Source: Streptomyces sp. JJ38
GTDB taxonomy: Bacteria; Actinomycetota; Actinomycetes; Streptomycetales; Streptomycetaceae
Assembly (NCBI RefSeq): GCF_019303475.1
Contig: NZ_JABLSI010000008.1
Span: forward strand, 1 to 64,000
Reading direction: 5' to 3'
DNA length: 64,000 nucleotides
Part shown: one piece after another, positions 56,929 to 64,000 of the stretch
Numbering within the stretch: position 1 is the first letter of the stretch
How the letters are laid out: each line of letters opens with the position of its first letter
The notes under the pieces: generated by a model
What the model was told of the DNA's origin: nothing
The model's database searches: none
The model's input: only the letters and a program-made list of their open reading frames with translations
Position numbers and translations under genes: made by a program

Positions 56929-57657
56929 GTGCGCAACCAGCACAAGAAGTCCGCTCTCGCGGCCGCTGCCGTCCTGCTCGCCGTCACCGGCCTGAGCGCC
57001 TGCGGCAGCGAGGGCAACGGCCTGGCCGAGAAGTCCGGCAAGGAGGTCGTCGACGAGGCGGGCAAGGCGCTCAAGGACGCCAAGTCCGTCCGGATGAAGA
57101 TGGACACCTCCGAGGAGGGCGCCTTCTCCATCGACCTGGCCATGGACGGCGACGGCAACTGCGCCGGTGTCATCGACCAGGGCGAGGCGGGCAAGGTCGA
57201 GCTCATCAAGCAGGGTGAGAAGGTCTGGATGAAGCCGGACCAGAAGTTCTGGGAGACGCAGTCCGGTCCGGAGGGCGCGTCCACCTGGGAGCTCGTCAAG
57301 GGCAAGTACCTCTCCGGCACCACCGAGGACCCGATGATGGCCGGCATGGCCGGCACCTGTGACCTGAAGGCCATACAGGAGGACATCGGCTCCGACGACG
57401 AGGACGCCACGTGGTCCGACCCGAAGGAGGGCGAGGTCGAGGGCCAGAGCGTGGTGACCGTCGAGAGCACCAAGGACGGCGAGAAGACCACGCTGCACGT
57501 CGCCGCCGAGGGCACCGCCTACCCGGTGCAGTCGATCGGCGAGGAGAGCGGCACCCAGTCCAAGGTCGCCTTCTCCGAGTGGGACAAGCCCGTCGCGGAC
57601 GAGGTGCCCTCGGAGGAGGAGTCGCTCGACGTGGCCAAGCTGGAGCAGATGGGCTGA
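56929..57657 (+). CDS. LppX/LprG-like lipoprotein
   Basis: 242 residues from GTG at 56929 (GGGGAAGG upstream). Signal peptide with lipobox LSAC, so membrane anchored outside the cell. The mature protein is acidic, Lys/Glu/Asp rich with the VRMKMDTSEEG and TLHVAAEGTAYPVQ strands typical of LppX_LprAFG-type beta-sandwich lipoproteins, which carry hydrophobic ligands in mycobacteria. Monocistronic, convergent with mdh. Confidence 0.82.
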   Translation: MRNQHKKSALAAAAVLLAVTGLSACGSEGNGLAEKSGKEVVDEAGKALKDAKSVRMKMDTSEEGAFSIDLAMDGDGNCAGVIDQGEAGKVELIKQGEKVWMKPDQKFWETQSGPEGASTWELVKGKYLSGTTEDPMMAGMAGTCDLKAIQEDIGSDDEDATWSDPKEGEVEGQSVVTVESTKDGEKTTLHVAAEGTAYPVQSIGEESGTQSKVAFSEWDKPVADEVPSEEESLDVAKLEQMG

Positions 57658-57710
57658 CCCACGCCCGGGTCTGCCGTCCGAGGCGCCCCTCGGGGCGCGT
57701 CAGCAGCGCG

Positions 57711-57754
57711 ACGGCCCCTCGCCGTTCCGGAGTTTCCGGGAGGCGGGGGGCCGT
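57711..57754. terminator. Bidirectional terminator between the lipoprotein gene and mdh
   Basis: Arms 57711-57723 and 57742-57754 pair with one wobble; an inner CCGG/CCGG stem extends it. A smaller hairpin (57683-57688 with 57693-57698) precedes it. Confidence 0.75.
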
Positions 57755-57785
57755 TCCGCGTGGTGCGCCGACGCGCCGTGCGGGC

Positions 57786-58846
<1,061 letters not shown>

Positions 58847-59031
58847 CCTGCGTCAGGCTATCGCGCCCGCCCGCGGCGACACACGGTGGGCAGCCGCCCC
58901 GGCGGGAGGGGGACGCGGGGCGGCTGCCCAGGGCGCGGTGGGCGCCTGTGGGGGGTGACGGTCTTGTGCCCCGTCCGCGGTGTCCTATGCACGCCGTTTT
59001 CCACTCAGCGGAACATCCGGCCCCGACCCGC

Positions 59032-60135
59032 TCAGCGGAGCGTGCAGCCCTGCACGTCGCCCGCGCGCTCCACGCAGATCTGCACCGACTCCGGGTCCCC
59101 GGCCGCGACCATCATGGTGTAGCCCTCGGTGCTGTCACCGAGATCCTCCGCGGCCTCGTCGCCCCCGTCCGTCGTGATGGTGAGGGTGTCCCCGGGCCGG
59201 GCCGCGCCGATCCGCGCCCAGGCGGCCTCGCAGACCTCGCTGTAGCGCACCTCGACGTACGCGGTGCCGATCATCGCGTCGGACGTCGTCGCCGCGTACT
59301 GCCCGCCGCAGCCCATCAGTTCGGGGTCCTCGCCGGAGCAGTCCGCGCCGGTGCACTTGACGCCCTCGGGCAGGGCGGGCGCCGTCGGGCCGGGCGGCGG
59401 CGTGGGCTCGGCGGCGGCCTCGTCCCCACCGCCGGGCAGGCCCAGGAAGAAGAAGCCCCCGGCCACCACACCCAGCGCGCACAGCCCGCCCACGAGCAGC
59501 ATCGCCGCCCTGCGGCCCCCTGACGGGCGGTTCGCCTCCCGGGGCACCGGACGCGTGGCGGCGGTGGCGGGCTGTCCGGCCCACGGGGCGGGAGGCGGCC
59601 CGGACGCCGAGGCGGCGGGCCGGGGCGCGGCGGGACCCGGCTCCCGCGCCGGGAAGCCGTCCGGGGCTTCCGGCCTGGCTCCGCCGAAGGGCACCGGGCC
59701 GGGCGGCGGGGGCTCGGGGGGCGCCGGCCGGGCGGTGGCGCTCTTCTGCCGCTTGCGGCCCGCCGCCGCGGCCTTCGAGCCGGCGGCCTTGGCCTCGGCG
59801 GCCTCCAGTGCCTCCCGTGCCTGGGCTATGCGGATGGCCTCCATCGTCATGTCGTGCCGCATCTCGGCCCGGCTCCAGGCCCGTTCGGCCAGCTCCCACA
59901 GCGTGGCGAGGTGCCTCACGTCGGTGTCCGTGACCTCGGCCAGGGCCGAGATCGCGCCCTGCGGGGGCAACAGCCGACCGCCGAGGTAGCGCTCCCAGGA
60001 CGTCTTGCTGTACCCGGTCTTGTCCGCCAGCGAGGAGAGGCTCAGCCCGCTGCGGTCCACGAGTCGGCGCATCTGCTCGGCGAAGTCGCGAATCTCCGGG
60101 TCCAGTTCCTCCGGTAGCGGCTTCCAGCGCGGCAT
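59032..60135 (-). CDS. XRE helix-turn-helix membrane protein with DUF2690-like domain
   Basis: 367 residues from ATG at 60135 (GGGAGGG upstream). The helix-turn-helix lies at about 20-65 (LSLSSLADKTGYSKTSWERY). A coiled Ala/Lys/Glu segment, a long Pro/Ala-rich linker and one transmembrane helix (about 233-252) follow. The extracytoplasmic C-terminal domain has five Cys (CTGADCSGEDPELMGCGG and two later), matching DUF2690. It probably couples DNA binding inside to an outside signal. This type occurs between mdh and DUF3017/folD in Streptomyces. Confidence 0.85.
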   Translation of the reverse strand: MPRWKPLPEELDPEIRDFAEQMRRLVDRSGLSLSSLADKTGYSKTSWERYLGGRLLPPQGAISALAEVTDTDVRHLATLWELAERAWSRAEMRHDMTMEAIRIAQAREALEAAEAKAAGSKAAAAGRKRQKSATARPAPPEPPPPGPVPFGGARPEAPDGFPAREPGPAAPRPAASASGPPPAPWAGQPATAATRPVPREANRPSGGRRAAMLLVGGLCALGVVAGGFFFLGLPGGGDEAAAEPTPPPGPTAPALPEGVKCTGADCSGEDPELMGCGGQYAATTSDAMIGTAYVEVRYSEVCEAAWARIGAARPGDTLTITTDGGDEAAEDLGDSTEGYTMMVAAGDPESVQICVERAGDVQGCTLR

Positions 60136-60313
60136 GCCGATAACCCTCCCTCGTCCCCGGACGTGCTGTTGTCGAACCGCGTGCGTCGCCCCGTTGGCCA
60201 CTCGGCCGGGGCACGAACATCTGAACAGTGTGCCACCCGCCGGATTCGGACCGGTACGCCCGCACCGGTTCCACGCGCGGGAGGCCCGCGGCGGTTCCCG
60301 TCCGGCGATCCGG

Positions 60314-60733
60314 CTATCGGACGAGGTAGCGGATCAGGTCCTCCAGGAACGGAAGTTCCAGCCAGGGCCGCGGCTGCGCCATGAGGGCCAGGACGGTGAT
60401 GAGCCCGCCGAGCAGCCCGTACGTCAGCACGTCGGTGAAGCGGGAGCGGACCGCCAGCATGCCCACGTTCGGCATCAGCCAGCGCAGCAGGCTCCCGGCC
60501 AGCAGTGAGCCGCCGACGAGGAGGAGCCCCGCGCGCATCTCCGCGAGCACGATCAGCAGCCCGGCCACCGTTCCGGCCAGCACGGCCAGCAGCGGCCACT
60601 GCCGGTAGGGCGCGGGCGCGCCCCCCGGGGCCGCCCGGCCGCCGCCCTCGGGGCGGGCGGTGTCACGGGTGAACACCGGGAAGCGCCGGGAGCCGCGGCG
60701 CGGGGCCGCGGGGTTCGTGGGGTCCGCTCCCAT
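60314..60733 (-). CDS. DUF3017 membrane protein
   Basis: 139 residues from ATG at 60733. A disordered N-terminus (1-45) is followed by three hydrophobic segments, as in DUF3017 proteins, which are encoded directly after folD in Streptomyces. Only 3 bp separate it from the folD stop, so the two are cotranscribed. Function unknown. Confidence 0.85.
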   Translation of the reverse strand: MGADPTNPAAPRRGSRRFPVFTRDTARPEGGGRAAPGGAPAPYRQWPLLAVLAGTVAGLLIVLAEMRAGLLLVGGSLLAGSLLRWLMPNVGMLAVRSRFTDVLTYGLLGGLITVLALMAQPRPWLELPFLEDLIRYLVR

Positions 60734-60736
60734 GGC

Positions 60737-61591
60737 TCAGCCCGCGAGCCGCTCGGCGGCGTCCACGACGTTGGCCAGCAGCATCGCGCGCGTCATCGGG
60801 CCGACGCCGCCCGGGTTCGGGGAGAGCCATCCGGCCGTCTCGGCCACGCCGGGGTGGACGTCACCGGCGATCTTGCCGTTCTCGTCGCGGCTCACGCCGA
60901 CGTCGAGGACCGCGGCGCCGGGGCGGACGTCCTCGGGCTTGATCAGGTGCGGTACACCGGCGGCGGCCACCACGATGTCCGCGTTGCGCAGGTGCGCGGC
61001 CAAATCCCGGGTGCCGGTGTGGCACTGGGTCACGGTGGCGTTCTCGGAGCGGCGCGTCAGCAGCAGCGGCAGCGAGCGGCCCACCGTGATACCCCGGCCG
61101 ACGACGACGACCTCCGCGCCCTTGATCTCGACGTCGTGGCGGCGCAGCAGCTCGATGATGCCGTTGGGCGTGCACGGCAGGGGGGCCGGAACGCCCAGGA
61201 CGAGCCGGCCGAGGTTGACGGGGTGCAGCCCGTCGGCGTCCTTGTCCGGGTCCATGAGCTCCAGCACCCGGTTGGTGTCGATGCCCTTCGGCAGCGGGAG
61301 CTGCACGATGTAGCCGGTGCACTCCGGGGCCTCGTTCAGCTCGCGGACGACGGCCTCGATCTCCTCCTGCGTGGCCGTCGCCGGCAGCTCGCGCTGGATG
61401 GAGGCGATGCCCACCTCGGCGCAGTCGCGGTGCTTGCCCGCCACGTACTTGTGGCTGGCCGGGTCGTCGCCCACCAGCACGGTGCCGAGCCCGGGCCGGA
61501 CGCCCCTGGCTGCCAGGGCCTCGACCCGGGTGGCGATGTCGGACTTGATGGCGGCCGCGGTGGCCTTGCCGTCGAGAATCTGCGCGCTCAT
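60737..61591 (-). CDS. folD: Methylenetetrahydrofolate dehydrogenase / cyclohydrolase
   Basis: 284 residues from ATG at 61591. Interconverts 5,10-methylene-THF and 10-formyl-THF. Catalytic Lys in YVAGKHRDC, the signature [13 protein letters not shown], the [20 protein letters not shown] loop and the C-terminal [14 protein letters not shown]. It supplies formyl donors for PurN and PurH. Confidence 0.97.
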   Translation of the reverse strand: MSAQILDGKATAAAIKSDIATRVEALAARGVRPGLGTVLVGDDPASHKYVAGKHRDCAEVGIASIQRELPATATQEEIEAVVRELNEAPECTGYIVQLPLPKGIDTNRVLELMDPDKDADGLHPVNLGRLVLGVPAPLPCTPNGIIELLRRHDVEIKGAEVVVVGRGITVGRSLPLLLTRRSENATVTQCHTGTRDLAAHLRNADIVVAAAGVPHLIKPEDVRPGAAVLDVGVSRDENGKIAGDVHPGVAETAGWLSPNPGGVGPMTRAMLLANVVDAAERLAG

Positions 61592-61869
61592 GCCCCCATC
61601 CTCCCGGATGGCGGGCCCCGGGCTCCAATCCGGCCCTGCCGGATAAGAGCTTCGTCACGGTCGGGCACCGTGGTGGGCACCGCGCTGGACACCTCATACG
61701 AAAGCACAAGATGATTGCGGCGTGCTGTGAGCCGACGAGGGGCGGCTGCGGGGGTCGGCACAGAGCAAGGGGAGGCCCCGTCTCGCCACTCGGAACCGGA
61801 CTCGCGGCCTGCCCGGTGTCCGTTCGCCGCGCACCGCAGACCGTCCGATCCCGTCAGAGGAAGACCGCC

Positions 61870-62445
61870 GTGAGCGACCCGAGTCAGCACAATCCCTACG
61901 GCCAGCCGCCCCCGTACGGCTACCCGCAGCCGCCGCAGCCCGGCCCGACGGGCCCCGGCTATCCGCAGTACCCCGGCGGTCCCGGCGGCATGATGCCGAT
62001 GCGCATGTCCATGCCGGGCCTGGTGGTCACCGCCCGCGTGCTGCTCTTCGTCGCCGGCGGCCTGTGGGCCCTCAGCATGGTGTTCGGCCTGATCATGATG
62101 CTCGCCGCCGCGGACATCGAGGACGACCCGGACTTCGTCGTGGCCGAATCCGACGTGGTCGTCTTCGGCGTCGTCGTCTTGCTCGTCGGAGTCGCGCTGG
62201 CCGCCCTGCACATCGTGTCCGCGTCGATGTTCGGCAAGGGCCGCACCGGTGTCCGGGTGATGGGCATCATCACCGCCTCCCTGAATCTGATCATCGGCGG
62301 GTTCAGCCTGATCGGCTCGCTCGCGCAGACGGGGGCGCCGGGCGGGATCCTCATCACCCTGTTGTGGGTGATCACGGCCCTGTTGACCGTGATCTTCCTC
62401 TCCCTCCGCCCGGCCGGTGAGTGGTTCAACCGGCCCCAGCACTGA
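61870..62445 (+). CDS. Small multi-pass membrane protein with Pro/Tyr-rich N-terminus
   Basis: 191 residues from GTG at 61870 (GAGGAAG upstream). The N-terminal 45 residues are Pro/Gly/Tyr repeats (PYGQPPPYGYPQPPQPG), common on actinobacterial membrane proteins. Four hydrophobic helices follow. No enzymatic motif. Convergent with the carboxypeptidase gene. Confidence 0.75.
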   Translation: MSDPSQHNPYGQPPPYGYPQPPQPGPTGPGYPQYPGGPGGMMPMRMSMPGLVVTARVLLFVAGGLWALSMVFGLIMMLAAADIEDDPDFVVAESDVVVFGVVVLLVGVALAALHIVSASMFGKGRTGVRVMGIITASLNLIIGGFSLIGSLAQTGAPGGILITLLWVITALLTVIFLSLRPAGEWFNRPQH

Positions 62446-62469
62446 GGAGCCCGGCCGGGCCCCGGCGGC

Positions 62470-63837
62470 TTACCGCCGGGGGCCCTGCCCGGCGCCCGGA
62501 GTCGGCCAGCGGCGGTGGACGAGCCACACCGTGACGGCGAGGACGCTGCCCGTCGCGCCCACCAGGCCGAGAGCGGTGCTCAGCCCCGAGGTGGAGGAGT
62601 GTCCGGCCGCCGCCCCGTCTCCGGCCGCCGCCGCGTCCGTCGGCTCGCCGTGCCCCGCCGGCTCCAGGCCGTCCGCCGCGGGCTGCCGCGCGCTGAGCGG
62701 CGGCACCAGCTCGCCGACCGGCTCCACCGCGTCCGCCGCGGCGAAGCCCCAGTCGAAGAGCATCGCCGTCTCCTCGTAGACGCGGTTGCGGCCCTCCTTC
62801 TGGTGATCGGGGTGCATGACGGTCACCAGCAGCGTCCGGTCGCCCCGCTCGGCGACGCCGGTGAAGGTGTAACCGGCATGGGTGGTGTAGCCGTTCTTCA
62901 CCCCGGCCAGGCCCTCGTACGGTTCCAGCGAACCGGCGCCGCGCAGCAGCCGGTTGGTGGTCTGGATCTGGTAGTGGGTCCGCTTGGGCCCGTCGGCCTT
63001 GCCGCCCTGCTCGCCGTCCTCGCCGTTCCCGCCGTCGTCGTCCTGCTCTTCCTCGTTCTCGCCGTCCTTCTTCTCGTCCTCGTCCTCGAAGGCACCGGGG
63101 AACGTGGCCGTCGTGGTCGCCGCGTAGGCCCGGAAGTCCGGCTTCTGCATGCCCGAGCGGGCGATCAGCGTCAGGTCGTAGGCGGAGGACGTCTGACCGT
63201 CCGCGTCGTAGCCGTCCGGGCTGACGACATGGGTGTCCTTCGCGCCCAACTCCGCGGCGCGCTCGTTCATCTCGCGCACCGTCTTCTCCAGCCCGCCGTT
63301 CATCGCTGCCAGCGTGTGCACGGCGTCGTTGCCCGACGCCAGGAAGACGCCGTTCCACAGGTCGTGGACGGTGTACGCGTGGTCCTCCTTCACCCCGACC
63401 GCGCTCGACCCCTCGCCCAGTTCCGCCAGGTCCTCAGGCCGGACGGTGTAGCTCGTCTCGGCCTCGAAGCCCGGCTTGCCTATGAGGGTGTCGGCGAACA
63501 GCATCTTGAGCGTCGACGCGGGGGCCAGCGGCCAGTGCGCGTTGTGCGCGGCCAGGACCTCACCGGTCTCGGCGTCGGCCACGATCCAGGCGCGGGCGGT
63601 CAACTTCTTCGGCAGCGCCGGCGCCTTCGCGCCGGGCTTCGGGTCGACCTGGGTGCCGGGGAGCCCGAGCCGTTCCCCGCCCACGGTGGACATGCGCTTC
63701 GGCGGTCTCGGCTTCTCCTCGTCGGCCACCGCGGAGGTGCCCGTGAGGAGGGCCGGAAGCAGGACGGCGGCAGCCACCGCGGAGCGTGCGGTGGAGCGAC
63801 GGGTGACGCGCCGAGCGGTATGAAGAATCCAGTCCAC
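62470..63837 (-). CDS. D-alanyl-D-alanine carboxypeptidase (DD-peptidase, PBP5-like)
   Basis: 455 residues from GTG at 63837. Signal peptide, then a class A DD-peptidase domain with SxxK in APASTLKMLF, SGN in LASGNDAVH and KNG (for KTG) in GVKNGYTTHAGY. It trims peptidoglycan stem peptides outside the cell. An acidic low-complexity insert (about 250-285, rich in Asp/Glu/Gly) interrupts the domain, and a C-terminal transmembrane helix (about 425-445) anchors it. Confidence 0.92.
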   Translation of the reverse strand: MDWILHTARRVTRRSTARSAVAAAVLLPALLTGTSAVADEEKPRPPKRMSTVGGERLGLPGTQVDPKPGAKAPALPKKLTARAWIVADAETGEVLAAHNAHWPLAPASTLKMLFADTLIGKPGFEAETSYTVRPEDLAELGEGSSAVGVKEDHAYTVHDLWNGVFLASGNDAVHTLAAMNGGLEKTVREMNERAAELGAKDTHVVSPDGYDADGQTSSAYDLTLIARSGMQKPDFRAYAATTTATFPGAFEDEDEKKDGENEEEQDDDGGNGEDGEQGGKADGPKRTHYQIQTTNRLLRGAGSLEPYEGLAGVKNGYTTHAGYTFTGVAERGDRTLLVTVMHPDHQKEGRNRVYEETAMLFDWGFAAADAVEPVGELVPPLSARQPAADGLEPAGHGEPTDAAAAGDGAAAGHSSTSGLSTALGLVGATGSVLAVTVWLVHRRWPTPGAGQGPRR

Positions 63838-63956
63838 GAGGGGAACGTACAGCGTGTGGGGGCTCCCTGTTAGCCCAGGGGCCGCACTTGGGTGACGTGC
63901 GCCGGACGCACCCGTTCGGGTGAGGTTCAGGGGTTTCGGATGTGGTTGAGGAGGCG

Positions 63957-64000
63957 TCAGGCCTGTCGGCTCGCCAGCTCGACGACGGTGATGTCCGGCT
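63957..64000 (-). CDS. Partial gene, C-terminal end only
   Basis: On the minus strand the last bases read PDITVVELASRQA and a TGA at 63957-63959. The good codon bias suggests the true 3' end of a gene that begins beyond the window. Too little is visible to name it. Confidence 0.4.
   Translation of the reverse strand, partial: PDITVVELASRQA

Overview
The window is high-GC actinobacterial chromosome, almost certainly Streptomyces or a close relative. The evidence is the GC-biased third codon positions, frequent GTG starts, 4-bp ATGA/GTGA gene overlaps, and the combination sucCD, a PerM-like gene, purNH, trpS, mdh, DUF3017 and folD.

Left core (1-19466). A conserved module of unknown function encodes DUF5691, SWIM zinc-finger, MoxR-type AAA+, DUF5682 and VWA proteins; its composition recalls E. 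coli yehLMPQ. It is followed by sucC-sucD, a membrane-anchored sigma-like protein, a PerM-like DUF6350 membrane protein, purN-purH, a YihY membrane protein, a 2H phosphoesterase, trpS and a RocD aminotransferase.

Natural-product cluster (about 19844-43355). This is the most notable part. A minus-strand run (36394 down to 20425) encodes an LLM flavin oxidoreductase, a putative RiPP recognition protein, a SAM methyltransferase, a class III aminotransferase and a diverged iron-type alcohol dehydrogenase. It continues with two short precursor peptides that share a leader and both end in Thr, a small membrane protein, an ABC transporter, a site-2-type intramembrane protease, a class III lanthipeptide synthetase (LanKC), a YcaO enzyme and the dTDP-glucose genes rfbA and rfbB. 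The core set matches daptides, RiPPs whose C-terminal Thr becomes a dimethylated diamine. A divergent plus-strand operon (37022-43355) encodes a GT2 glycosyltransferase and homologues of EvaA, EvaE, EvaB, EvaD and EvaC, the enzymes for dTDP-L-epivancosamine-type 3-amino-3-C-methyl deoxysugars. The predicted product is a glycosylated daptide that is also acted on by LanKC and YcaO, although neither precursor contains cysteine. I know of no described product with this combination.

Accessory island (43586-49035). An initiator tRNA-Met is followed by lower-GC DNA with an isoaspartate-type methyltransferase, an XRE/TPR regulator, three small genes, a radical SAM/SPASM gene with a 1-nt frameshift, a phosphotransferase and a DUF397 remnant.

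Right core (49228-64000). A choline/glycine-betaine operon (betaine aldehyde dehydrogenase, choline dehydrogenase, ABC ATPase, fused permease, binding protein) is followed by a lipoprotein, mdh, an XRE/DUF2690 protein, DUF3017, folD, a membrane protein and a D-Ala-D-Ala carboxypeptidase. The last bases hold the end of another gene.
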